Below, piece after piece: positions 32,494 through 40,769 of a stretch of DNA of 64,000 nucleotides. This stretch comes from Caballeronia sp. NK8. GTDB lineage: Bacteria > Pseudomonadota > Gammaproteobacteria > Burkholderiales > Burkholderiaceae. The first letter of the stretch is position 1; every line of letters starts with the position of its first letter. The DNA lies in assembly GCF_018408855.1 (NCBI RefSeq), contig NZ_AP024322.1, forward strand, positions 1,922,001 to 1,986,000, read 5' to 3'. The notes beneath the pieces were generated by a model. The model was not told the origin of the DNA and did no database searches. It saw only the letters and a list, made by a program, of their open reading frames with translations. Made by a program: the position numbers and the translations under genes.

Positions 32494-35085
32494 TTACGCA
32501 TCGCGCAGGGATTGCAGAGCCGGGCGCGCCAGCACGCGCCGCAGGCTCAGCCAGCCGCTCAAGGCCGCGCACGCGATACCCGCCACGATGCCCGTGGGCA
32601 AGAGCCACGGATTGAAATCGATATGAAACTCGAACACGCGCGCCGCGAGCACGTAGCCGATGCCCTGCGCGCCGAGCGCCGCCATCAGGCCCGAGAGCGC
32701 GCCCACGGCGACGAACTCCGCCACCTGCACCGCGCGCACCTGCTTGTGCGACGCACCGAGCGCGCGCAGCAGCGCGGACTCGCGCACGCGTTCGTCGCGC
32801 GTGCCGGCGAGCGCCGCGTACAGCACGAGCACGCCCGCCGCGAGCGTGAAGAGGAACAGGAACTGCACCGCGCCGATCACCTGCGCGAGCGTGCGATGGA
32901 TCTGCGCGAGAATCGGCGCGATATCGATGGCCGTCACGTTCGGATAACGCGCGACGAGGCCGTCGATCACGCGCTCCTCCTGCGTCGGCAGATGAAAGCT
33001 CGTGATGAAGGTCGCCGGCAGGTCCGCGAGCGCCTCGGGCGGCAGCAGCACGAAGAAGTTGACCTTGAACGAGTTCCAGTCGACCTTGCGGATACTCGTC
33101 ACGGGCGCTTCGACCGGCAGACCGGCGACGTCGAAACGCAGCGTATCGCCCATCTTTACGCGAATCGTCTTCGCGATGCCCTCCTCGATCGACACCTGCG
33201 GCTTCGCGTCCTTGCCGAACCACGCGCCTTGCGTCACGCGATTGTCGCCGGGCAGCTCGGTCGTGTAGGAGAGGTTGAATTCGCGATCGACGAGGCGTTT
33301 CGCGTCGGCTTTGTCGTAGTCGTCCGGATTCACCGGCTTGTTGTTGATGGCGATCAGACGCGCGCGCACCATCGGCGAGAGCGCGGCGGCGGGTTGGCCG
33401 TGCGTGTGCAGATAGTCGAGCACGCCTGGGCGCTGATCCGGCTGTATGTCGATGAGAAACTGATTCGGCGCATCGGGCGGCGTCGCGTCGCGCCAGCCCT
33501 TGATGAGATCGTTGCGCGTCATGCCGATGAGCAGCAGGCACATCAGCCCAATGCCGAGCGCGGTGATCTGCAGCGCGCTCGATCCGCTGCGCCGCTCCAG
33601 CGACGCGAGCGCATAACGCCAGCCGACGCCCGCGCGGCTCTTTTCGCGCCGCACGAAGCGCGCCGCCGCCCACAGCGCCGCGCGCGCGATCGCGCCGAAC
33701 ACGAGCAGGCCCGCCGCGAAACCGCCCGCGACGATGCCGCCGAGCTTCAGCTCGCCCGCCGCGAGGATCAGCAGCGCCGCGAACAGCAGCACGCCGACGC
33801 CATACGCCGCATGCGCGACGCGCTGCGCATCGCCCAGTTCGCGGCGAATCACGTGCACCGGCGGCACGCGCGTGATCGGCAAGAGCGGCGGCAATGCGAA
33901 GCCGAGCAGCAGCACGAGACCCATCGCGATGCCTTGCAGCGCAGGCCAGACGCTCGGCTGCGGCAACTCGACATCGACGAGCGAGCCGAGCCAGTTCAGC
34001 AGCACCAGATGGCCGCCGAAACCGAGCACGACGCCCACCGCGCTGCCGATCAGACCGATCGCGAGGAATTCATTCAGAAACAGCGCGCGCAGCGTGCGCT
34101 GGCTGACGCCGAGACAACGCATTGCGGCGCAGCCGTCGAGATGCCGCCGCGCGAAGCGATGCGCGGCCATCGCGACCGCGACCGCCGCGAGCAGCGCGGT
34201 CAGGAGCGACACGAGCGTGAGGAAATGGCCCGCGCGGTCGATCGTCTGACGCACTTGCGGCTGGCCATCGGACAGCGACTCCAGCGCGACGCCGCGCAGC
34301 TTGCCGCCATCGGCTTTCTCCCGCGCGAACTTCGCGAACTGCTCGACCTGAGGGTCGGGACCGGCGACGAGCAATCGATACGTCACGCGGCTGCCGTAAC
34401 CGATCAGGCCGGTGCCCGCGATCTCGTCGGCGCGCATCAGCAGGCGCGGCGAGAAGTTGACGAACGAGAAACCGCGATCCAGCTCGCGCGTGATGACGGC
34501 CGCAACCGTGAACGTGCGCGTGCCGACCTTCACGGTGCCGCCGACCTGCGTCTTGAGCGCGTCGAGCAAGGCGGGATCGACCCAGACCGTGCCGGGCGCG
34601 GGGATGCCGTGCGCGGGGGCATCGGCGGCATCGATGCCCGGCGCGATGCGCAGCGCGCCGCGCAACGGATAGCCCGGCGTCACGCCCTTGATCGCCGCGA
34701 GCCGCGAGGCCGGCTGCGCGGACGTCGAGCTGATCATGCTGGGGAAGATGGTCGTGTTCGCCGTGTCGAGCCCGAGCGACTTCGCCTCGCTCGCGAACAT
34801 CGGATCGACGGGGTGATCGGCGCGCACGATGAAATCGGCGGCGATCATCTGACGCCCGTCGCGCGCGAGCCCCTGACGCATACGATCGGAGAGAAAGCCG
34901 ACGCTCGACAGCGCGGCCACCGCCAGCACCAGCGCGAGCAGCAGCATCGTGAGTTCGCCCGCGCGCCAGTCGCGCGCGGTCATGCGCCATGCCTGGCGCA
35001 CCGTCTGCGTGAATCCGAGTTTGATGGTCGGGTGCGAATGCCCTGCCTTGCGTGCAGCCTGATCGTTCCTGAATGCAGTGCTCAA
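32494..35085 (-). CDS. FtsX-like ABC transporter permease (YbbP type)
   Basis: Large inner-membrane protein, 863 residues. After an N-terminal membrane segment (LTMLLLALVLAVAALSSVGF) comes a periplasmic MacB-like domain, then two FtsX units with several helices each. It ends LRRVLARPALQSLRDA. The TTG start at 35083-35085 overlaps the DUF4126 stop (TTGA); the first in-frame ATG is at 34983 and is an alternative. YbbP normally works with the ATPase YbbA, which is not adjacent here. Substrate unknown. Confidence 0.88.
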   Translation of the reverse strand: MSTAFRNDQAARKAGHSHPTIKLGFTQTVRQAWRMTARDWRAGELTMLLLALVLAVAALSSVGFLSDRMRQGLARDGRQMIAADFIVRADHPVDPMFASEAKSLGLDTANTTIFPSMISSTSAQPASRLAAIKGVTPGYPLRGALRIAPGIDAADAPAHGIPAPGTVWVDPALLDALKTQVGGTVKVGTRTFTVAAVITRELDRGFSFVNFSPRLLMRADEIAGTGLIGYGSRVTYRLLVAGPDPQVEQFAKFAREKADGGKLRGVALESLSDGQPQVRQTIDRAGHFLTLVSLLTALLAAVAVAMAAHRFARRHLDGCAAMRCLGVSQRTLRALFLNEFLAIGLIGSAVGVVLGFGGHLVLLNWLGSLVDVELPQPSVWPALQGIAMGLVLLLGFALPPLLPITRVPPVHVIRRELGDAQRVAHAAYGVGVLLFAALLILAAGELKLGGIVAGGFAAGLLVFGAIARAALWAAARFVRREKSRAGVGWRYALASLERRSGSSALQITALGIGLMCLLLIGMTRNDLIKGWRDATPPDAPNQFLIDIQPDQRPGVLDYLHTHGQPAAALSPMVRARLIAINNKPVNPDDYDKADAKRLVDREFNLSYTTELPGDNRVTQGAWFGKDAKPQVSIEEGIAKTIRVKMGDTLRFDVAGLPVEAPVTSIRKVDWNSFKVNFFVLLPPEALADLPATFITSFHLPTQEERVIDGLVARYPNVTAIDIAPILAQIHRTLAQVIGAVQFLFLFTLAAGVLVLYAALAGTRDERVRESALLRALGASHKQVRAVQVAEFVAVGALSGLMAALGAQGIGYVLAARVFEFHIDFNPWLLPTGIVAGIACAALSGWLSLRRVLARPALQSLRDA

Positions 35086-35711
35086 TCGTGCTTGCTCCGC
35101 AATCGGTTCATGCGCGCGTAAGTGCTCGGCAGCATGTGCTTGGCCATGCGCGACACGCCGCCGTGCACGCCGCGCGCGAGCCGCGGCAGCGCCCAGCCCG
35201 CGAGCACGAGAAACACCAGCACGAGCACGAGAAACAGCAGCGGCACGAACAGCGCGAGCGTGATGCCGGCGAGCGCGCCGACATCCTCGGTCGCCGACGC
35301 CGCCCAGTTCGACACAGGTTCCGGCGACAGATTGATGAGCGCGCGCGTGCCCGCCTTCGCGAAGTGCGATGCGCCGGCGAGCGTGCCGCCCGCGAGCGCG
35401 GCGATGGTGAGCATGGCGGGATCGGCGTGGCCGAGCGAGCCGGCAGCGAGCACGGCGCCCGCCGGAATACGGATGAAGGTGTGGACCGCGTCCCACAGGG
35501 AATCGACGGCGGGAATCTTGTCGGCGAGAAATTCGACGACCGCGAGCACCGCCGCGACGCCGATCACCCACGGCGAGCCGAGCACCGCGAGCGAATCCGG
35601 CAGATGGACGACGCCCATGCGCTGGAACATGCCGGCGATGAAGACGGTAAGGTACAGGCGCAGCCCGCTAGCCCATGACAGGCCCGCAGCGAGCGAAAGT
35701 GACTCAAGCAT
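35082..35711 (-). CDS. DUF4126 membrane protein
   Basis: Polytopic protein of 209 residues, unknown function. MLESLSLAAGLSWASGLRLYLTVF opens a hydrophobic segment; the family core is visible in LGSPWVIGVAAVLAVVEFLADKIP and the Ala/Gly-rich helix after it (AALAGGTLAGASHFAK). About four hydrophobic segments in all. It is translationally coupled to the ABC permease downstream, which hints at a joint envelope role. Confidence 0.87.
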   Translation of the reverse strand: MLESLSLAAGLSWASGLRLYLTVFIAGMFQRMGVVHLPDSLAVLGSPWVIGVAAVLAVVEFLADKIPAVDSLWDAVHTFIRIPAGAVLAAGSLGHADPAMLTIAALAGGTLAGASHFAKAGTRALINLSPEPVSNWAASATEDVGALAGITLALFVPLLFLVLVLVFLVLAGWALPRLARGVHGGVSRMAKHMLPSTYARMNRLRSKHD

Positions 35712-35982
35712 TGCCGCCTCCCTTATTGCGCCAGCTGCCGGATTTCGCCGCTTGCGGACGATTCACCGGATGAAAAGAGCGGTCTTTCCGGAAAATGCCG
35801 AGAAAAGCCGCCCACATCCATGAAGATACATCGAAAACCGCTGAATATAGGAATCGGACGAAAGACCGAATGACCTCAGACCATTATATCCACGCCAATA
35901 CGTGCGGTGCAGCAACGGTTTCAGCGAATGCCGATTCCGGCGTGCCGGGTGCGGGACGGTGGCGCGGGCGCAACGGACGCTT

Positions 35983-36303
35983 TCAGTGGCCCGACGAGAT
36001 CTTCAGTCCGACGAGGCCCGCGACGATCAGCAACGCGCTGAAAATCCGCGCCGCCGACAGCGCCTCGCCCATGAACACGATGCCGAACACGAACGCGCCG
36101 ACCGCGCCGATGCCCGTCCACACGGCGTAGGCCGTGCCGAGCGGCAACTGGCGCATGGCCATCGCGAGCAGCACGAAACTGCCGATCGCGGTGATCAGCG
36201 TGAAGATCGACGGACCGAGCCGTGTGAAGCCTTCGGAGGATTTGAGACCGGCGGCCCATGCGACTTCCAGCACACCGGCGATGAAGAGAAGAATCCAGGA
36301 CAT
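35983..36303 (-). CDS. sugE: SMR-family guanidinium exporter (Gdx/SugE)
   Basis: Small multidrug-resistance type antiporter with four membrane helices, 106 residues. The Gdx subclass is recognised by [17 protein letters not shown] after the essential glutamate in LEVAWA (Glu13), and by the conserved [20 protein letters not shown] helix. Members studied export guanidinium in exchange for protons. The two-hairpin element upstream supports this specificity over generic quaternary-ammonium efflux. Confidence 0.93.
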   Translation of the reverse strand: MSWILLFIAGVLEVAWAAGLKSSEGFTRLGPSIFTLITAIGSFVLLAMAMRQLPLGTAYAVWTGIGAVGAFVFGIVFMGEALSAARIFSALLIVAGLVGLKISSGH

Positions 36304-36320
36304 CGGGCGACTCCCTGTGA

Positions 36321-36370
36321 AAATGGGGCCGTCCCCGATGAAACGAGGCGCATGCGGTCGTCCGCACGGC
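36321..36370 (-). ncRNA. Guanidine-II (mini-ykkC) riboswitch
   Basis: On the minus strand two small hairpins precede sugE: TGCGG-ACGA-CCGCA (36353-36366) and GGGG-ACGG-CCCC (36325-36336). Both loops have the ACGR sequence that binds guanidine in this class, and the spacing between hairpins (16 bases) is short as expected. The second hairpin lies just before the ribosome site AGGGAG and ATG, which suggests control of translation initiation. Confidence 0.85.
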
Positions 36371-36387
36371 CTATGACTAGAGGCGAA

Positions 36388-36393
36388 ATTGTA
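36388..36393 (-). promoter_or_regulatory. Candidate -10 box of the riboswitch-sugE transcript
   Basis: TACAAT on the minus strand, 22 bases before the first riboswitch hairpin, so a transcript starting about 7 bases downstream would include the whole element. The -35 is weak. Confidence 0.45.
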
Positions 36394-36557
36394 TCAAATT
36401 GGTGCATCGACGTCCTGCGGGTGCGGCGTCTCGTCACGCGGCGCGTGGCCGCGTTCCTGAAAACCGTGTATTAAGGAAGAAAAAGGAAGATCAGCGTCCG
36501 CGCGCGGCGCATCCCTTCGACATATCCGCTGCAAAAAGCCTGAACCAAGGAGCGTTC

Positions 36558-38015
36558 ATGGATGTCGATTCGGTCCTGCTCTCCCGTTTCCAGTTCGCGT
36601 GGGTCGTCGCGTTCCACATTCTGCTGCCGGCTTTCACGGTCGGCCTGTCGTGCTACATCGCGACGCTCGAGTTCAACTGGTGGATCACCAAACGCGACGT
36701 CTACCGCCGCCTGTCTGCGTTCTGGCTGAAAATTTTCGCGGTGTCGTTCGGCATGGGCGTGGTGTCGGGCATCGTCATGCCCTTTCAGTTCGGCACCAAC
36801 TGGAGCCGCTTCTCCGATGCCACCGCGAACGTCGTCGGCCCGTTGATGGGCTACGAAGTGCTGACCGCGTTCTTCCTCGAATCGGCGTTTCTCGGCGTGC
36901 TGCTGTTCGGGCGCAAGCTCGTGCCGCAGTGGGCGCACGTGATGTCCGCGATTTTCGTCGCGGCGGGCACGGTGATTTCGTCGTTCTGGATTCTCGCCGT
37001 CAATAGCTGGATGCAGACGCCGCAGGGGCATCGCATGCTGCCCGACGGCCGCTTCGAAGTGGTGAGCTTCTTCGACGTGATCTTCACGCCGTCGTTTCCC
37101 TACCGGCTCGGACACACGGTGAGCGCGTTTCTCGTGACGGCGGGCTTCGTCATTCTCGGCATCGGCGCGATGTATTTGCGCGAGCGGCGCGCGCTCGAGG
37201 AAAGCCGCGTGATGGTCAAGATGTCGCTGATCTTTCTGATCATCATGGTGCCAGTGCAGATGGTGATCGGCGACGCGCACGGCCTCAACACGCTCAAGCA
37301 TCAGCCCGCCAAGCTCGCGGCGATGGAAGGCCTGTGGGAATCCGGCACGCGCATCCCGGCCAATCTCTTTTCCATTCCCGATCAGGATGAAGAGCGCAAC
37401 CACTTCGAGATATCGATTCCGGTGCTCGGCAGCCTGTATCTGACGCACGATCCGAACGGCTTCGTGCGCGGACTGAAGGACTTTCCGCGCGAGGACCGGC
37501 CGCCGGTGGCGGTCGTGTTCTTCGCGTTCCACATCATGGTCGGCATTGCGCTTCTGATGTTCGCGCTCGTGCTGTGGGGCATCGTGCAGTTCGCGCGCGG
37601 CAGGATCGAGACGAGCACGCGCTGGCTGCGCGCGGCCACCTGGGCGATGCCGCTCGGCTTCATCGCCGTGATCGCCGGCTGGACCACCACCGAAGCCGGC
37701 CGCCAGCCGTGGACCGTCTACGGCATCCTGCGCACCAAGGATTCGGTGACGCCCTCGCTCACCGCCACCGATGTCGGCCTGTCGTGGCTGCTCTACGTGC
37801 TCGCGTATCTCGTCATCTTCGGCGCGGGTTTCTTTCTGCTGCGGCGGCTGGTGCGCGTCGGGCCGGCCGAAGTCGCGCACGCGCACGAGAAGGAAGAACT
37901 CGACACCAGATCCCGCGCGGCGCGCCCGCTCTCGGCGGTATCGGCGGCGCCAGGCGGCGCGGCGCGATCCGTGAACGGGGACGATATCGTGCCCCCCGGG
38001 CGCGGGCGCCCTTAA
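36558..38015 (+). CDS. cioA: Cytochrome bd-type ubiquinol oxidase subunit I (CIO type)
   Basis: Quinol oxidase subunit of the inner membrane, 485 residues. AAGGAGCGTTC precedes ATG 36558. Heme-binding histidine occurs in VAFHILLPAF near residue 20; RLGHTVSAFL and GDAHGLNTLKHQPAK are other conserved sites. The quinol loop is short and the C-terminus is long, which fits the cyanide-insensitive (CioA) rather than E. coli CydA type. No cydX-like small gene was seen after subunit II. Confidence 0.93.
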   Translation: MDVDSVLLSRFQFAWVVAFHILLPAFTVGLSCYIATLEFNWWITKRDVYRRLSAFWLKIFAVSFGMGVVSGIVMPFQFGTNWSRFSDATANVVGPLMGYEVLTAFFLESAFLGVLLFGRKLVPQWAHVMSAIFVAAGTVISSFWILAVNSWMQTPQGHRMLPDGRFEVVSFFDVIFTPSFPYRLGHTVSAFLVTAGFVILGIGAMYLRERRALEESRVMVKMSLIFLIIMVPVQMVIGDAHGLNTLKHQPAKLAAMEGLWESGTRIPANLFSIPDQDEERNHFEISIPVLGSLYLTHDPNGFVRGLKDFPREDRPPVAVVFFAFHIMVGIALLMFALVLWGIVQFARGRIETSTRWLRAATWAMPLGFIAVIAGWTTTEAGRQPWTVYGILRTKDSVTPSLTATDVGLSWLLYVLAYLVIFGAGFFLLRRLVRVGPAEVAHAHEKEELDTRSRAARPLSAVSAAPGGAARSVNGDDIVPPGRGRP

Positions 38016-38035
38016 CGTCGACGACGGAGAACGCG

Positions 38036-39040
38036 ATGCTCGATCTCGTGCCGCTGTGGGCCGCCATTCTCGCGCTGGCGGTGTTCATGTATGTGCTGCT
38101 CGACGGCTTCGATCTCGGCGTCGGCATGATGTTCCTGCTGCGCCGCGACCCCGACTCGCGCAACCTGATGATCAACTCTGTCGCGCCGGTCTGGGACTTC
38201 AACGAGACCTGGCTCATCCTCGGCGGCGGCGGCCTCTTCGCGGTCTTTCCGCTCGCGTTCGCGATCATCGTGCCGGCGGTCTACTTCCCGATTCTCTTCA
38301 TGCTGCTCGGGCTGATCTTTCGCGGCGTGGCGTTCGAGTTTCGCGAGGTGATCGGCGCGCGCAAGTGGCTGTGGGACGCCGCGTTCGGCTGCGGCTCGCT
38401 CGTCGCGACGTTCTCGCAGGGCATCGTGCTCGGCATGTTCATCCAGGGCTTTCCGATCGAAGGCCGCGTCTATGTGGGCACGAGCTGGAACTGGGTCGCG
38501 CCGTTTCCGCTGCTGGTCGGCGTGGGGCTGATTTTCGGCTACGCGCTGCAGGGTACGACGTGGCTCGTGCTCAAGACCGAAGGCGAACTGCAGCAATGGA
38601 GCCGAACCATGGCGCGTTATGCGCTGCTTGGCGTGATCGCGTTCATTCTGCTCATCAGCCTGTGGACGCCGCTCAAGGATGCGCGCATCGCGGCGCGCTG
38701 GTTCGGCTTTCCGCAGAGCTTTCTGTTCGCGCCGGTGCCCGTTCTGACCGTGCTGCTCGCGTGGACGCTATGGTCGAGCCTCGCGAAAGGCCGCGAAGTG
38801 TTGCCGTTCCTGTGTTCGATCGGACTGTTCTTTCTTGCGTTCACGGGGCTCGTGATCAGCCTGTGGCCGTTTATCGCGCCGCCATCGGTGACGCTGTGGG
38901 ACGCGTCGGCCGCGCCGCTGTCGCATCAGTTTCTGTTGATCGGGACGATGTTTCTCTTGCCCGTGCTCGTGATCTACGTGATCTGGTCGTATTGGGTGTT
39001 TCGCGGCAAAGTGCGTGGGGATATTGGGTATCACGCGTGA
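38036..39040 (+). CDS. cioB: Cytochrome bd-type ubiquinol oxidase subunit II (CIO type)
   Basis: Second subunit of the bd oxidase, 334 residues with about eight to nine helices. The start MLDLVPLWAAILALAVFMYV is followed by LLDGFDLGVGMM and VAPVWDFNETWLILGGGGLF, the family hallmarks. It begins 20 bases after cioA and forms an operon with it. Its stop is 13 bases before the long palindrome. Confidence 0.93.
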   Translation: MLDLVPLWAAILALAVFMYVLLDGFDLGVGMMFLLRRDPDSRNLMINSVAPVWDFNETWLILGGGGLFAVFPLAFAIIVPAVYFPILFMLLGLIFRGVAFEFREVIGARKWLWDAAFGCGSLVATFSQGIVLGMFIQGFPIEGRVYVGTSWNWVAPFPLLVGVGLIFGYALQGTTWLVLKTEGELQQWSRTMARYALLGVIAFILLISLWTPLKDARIAARWFGFPQSFLFAPVPVLTVLLAWTLWSSLAKGREVLPFLCSIGLFFLAFTGLVISLWPFIAPPSVTLWDASAAPLSHQFLLIGTMFLLPVLVIYVIWSYWVFRGKVRGDIGYHA

Positions 39041-39053
39041 GAGCGATCAGGCT

Positions 39054-39261
39054 TTCGCCGGATCCCGTGATCGTGTTGGTCTATTGGCGTTGCCCCTGTG
39101 CGGGGCGGCAGTCACTTTCTTTGCTGCTGCAAAGAAAGTAACCAAAGAAACAGCTTGAGACGCCCGCGGTCATACGCAATTTGGGTGTTCTTCTCGTTGT
39201 TCGTGGCCTCTGTAGCGAGTGCCCTCGTAGGCCTGACCGGGCTTGGACCGCGCACGGTCTG
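39054..39261 (+). repeat. Left arm of a ~610-bp imperfect palindrome
   Basis: This 208-base arm is the reverse complement of 39458-39666 with about ten mismatches and one indel by hand alignment. It starts with CGCCGGATCCCGT, carries a GCCCC-TGTGC-GGGGC hairpin, then a perfect 11-bp hairpin ACTTTCTTTGC-TGCT-GCAAAGAAAGT (39113-39138), and ends GGACCGCGCACGGTCTG. It begins 13 bases after the cioB stop. Small frames in it (encoding VTFFAAAKKVT-like peptides) are side effects of the repeat. Confidence 0.92.
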
Positions 39262-39457
39262 ACAAGCTAGTTGGTTGAGCGCGCTGGTCAGCACGAAATA
39301 GCTTCGGCACAGCGCTGCGCGCTGCCGTTGGGTAGGCAAGGGAAACCGACGAGAAAAGAGAAGCGCAGAAGCACACGCAGACCCGATTGACCCGTCGGCC
39401 GCGCAGCGGGCCGGAGCCATTTCGTGCTGAACCAGCCACGCACGTGGTGCGATGTGG

Positions 39458-39666
39458 CAGACCGTGCGCGGTCCAAGCCCGGTTATGCCTACGAGGGCAC
39501 TCGCTACAGACGCCACGAGCGAGGAGAAGAACACCCAAATTGCGTGTGACCGCGGGCGTCTCGAGCTGCTTTCTTTGGTTACTTTCTTTGCAGCAGCAAA
39601 GAAAGTGACTGCCGCCCCGCACAGGGGCAACGCCAATAGACCAACACGCTAACGGGATCCGGCGAA
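39458..39666 (-). repeat. Right arm of the ~610-bp imperfect palindrome
   Basis: Inverted copy of 39054-39261. The 196-base centre between the arms is also partly symmetrical: GTCAGCACGAAATAGCTTCGG near 39287 against its near-complement at about 39411-39430. The outer end stops 2 bases before the stop codon of the membrane-protein gene at 39668, so the element fills the entire space between two convergent genes. Confidence 0.92.
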
Positions 39667-39667
39667 G

Positions 39668-40150
39668 TCAGAGCTTCTGCTGAGTAGCAAGCGACAGAAT
39701 CCGCGCCCACTTGTGGGCTTCTCCACGATCACGCATCGGCAGCTTCCATTCCCCGTGCTTCGCATCCTGCACATCGAGCACGACCTGCCACGCGCCATCC
39801 GCCGCAGCCGGCTCCTGCATCCGCGCCCCGCGCAAGTCCGCGAAAATATAGCTGCCGCGCTCCTCGCCGACGCGCACATCGCACAGACGCTTACCCGCCG
39901 CGACCCGCACGCCGCCCCAGTCGGTCCTGAGCTCGTGGGTCCAGTCACCGTTCTCGCCACGCCGCAGGTTCGGCGCAATCTCACGACGGCTCGCAAGCCA
40001 GCGCATCACGCCAGCGGCGATCGCGAGCAGCGCCACGATCGCCGCGCCCACCGCCACGCCCAGGCCGAAATGCGCGTGCAGCGCGTTGAACGACCACACC
40101 GCGCCGTAAATCAGCAACGCCAGAAAGACAAATGCGATGACGATGGGCAT
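39668..40150 (-). CDS. Hypothetical membrane-anchored protein
   Basis: Not recognised. It is 160 residues with two N-terminal membrane segments (IVIAFVFLALLIYGAVWSF and GVAVGAAIVALLAIAAGVMRW) and a soluble C-terminal domain of beta-type sequence (WTHELRTDWGGVRVAAG, SYIFADLRGARM, AWQVVLDVQDAKHGEWKLPM). It lies 30 bases after the peroxiredoxin gene on the same strand and probably shares its transcript. Confidence 0.7.
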   Translation of the reverse strand: MPIVIAFVFLALLIYGAVWSFNALHAHFGLGVAVGAAIVALLAIAAGVMRWLASRREIAPNLRRGENGDWTHELRTDWGGVRVAAGKRLCDVRVGEERGSYIFADLRGARMQEPAAADGAWQVVLDVQDAKHGEWKLPMRDRGEAHKWARILSLATQQKL

Positions 40151-40180
40151 GGCCGCCTCAGCCGATCGAAGAAGCGCGCA

Positions 40181-40744
40181 TCACTGCGCCTTGTGCTTCG
40201 CGTTCCAGTCGCGCAGCGCCTGCAGCGTGTTCGCGACGTGCTGGTCCGGCGACAGACTCGTGTACTCGTAGATGACCTTGCCGTCCGGCGCGATCACGTA
40301 GGACACGCGATTGGCCATCGTGCTCTTCATCGGCATGGAGGCGTCGTAGGAACGGATGATCTTCGAGTCCTGATCCGCCGCGACCGGGAACTTGCTGCGG
40401 CACTCGCTCACGGAGAACTTCTTCAGCGTATCGATGTTGTCGTGCGACACACCGATGACCGTCGCGCCCTCGGCCTTGTACTGATCGACCGCTTCGGCGA
40501 ATTCGTGCGCCTCGATCGTGCAGCCCTTCGTGAACGCCGCCGGATAGAAGTACAGGACCACGGGGCCTTTCTTCAACGCATCCGCGAGCGAGTAGTCGTA
40601 CACGTTGCCGCCGAGCGACGCCTGCGCGGTGAACTCGGGCGCGGCATCGCCGGGCTTGAGCGTCGCGCCCGCCGTGAGCGGAAGGATCGCCGCCGCGATC
40701 GCCAGCACGCCACCCGCCGTAAAGCTCGAAATCCTGCTCTTCAT
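40181..40744 (-). CDS. Exported peroxiredoxin (AhpC/TSA family)
   Basis: Thiol peroxidase, 187 residues, with a signal peptide (about 1-27, cut near TAGA) that places it in the periplasm. The peroxidatic cysteine is Cys75 in FYPAAFTKGCTIEAHEF, a BCP/PrxQ-like site; Cys115 in SVSECRSKFP is a possible resolving residue. SYVIAPDGKVIYEYTSLSPD is the family C-terminal strand. Most BCP relatives are cytoplasmic, so export is the notable point. Confidence 0.88.
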   Translation of the reverse strand: MKSRISSFTAGGVLAIAAAILPLTAGATLKPGDAAPEFTAQASLGGNVYDYSLADALKKGPVVLYFYPAAFTKGCTIEAHEFAEAVDQYKAEGATVIGVSHDNIDTLKKFSVSECRSKFPVAADQDSKIIRSYDASMPMKSTMANRVSYVIAPDGKVIYEYTSLSPDQHVANTLQALRDWNAKHKAQ

Positions 40745-40769
40745 GCCCGCTCCTTTTCGATGACTCCGT

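Noticed and set aside
32173..35121. 982-residue plus-strand open frame opposite the ABC permease and globin
   Set aside because: Extreme Arg/Glu/His/Ala composition expected from antisense of GC-rich coding DNA; no domain seen.
36381..36400. Possible FNR/ANR site between sugE and cioA
   Set aside because: Only one TTGAT half-site is present; the second half does not match ATCAA at the required spacing.
39112..39636. Open frames inside the long palindrome, such as 174 residues containing VTFFAAAKKVTK
   Set aside because: Both ends of the frame come from the two arms of the inverted repeat; no ribosome site and no protein family. Treated as repeat, not gene.
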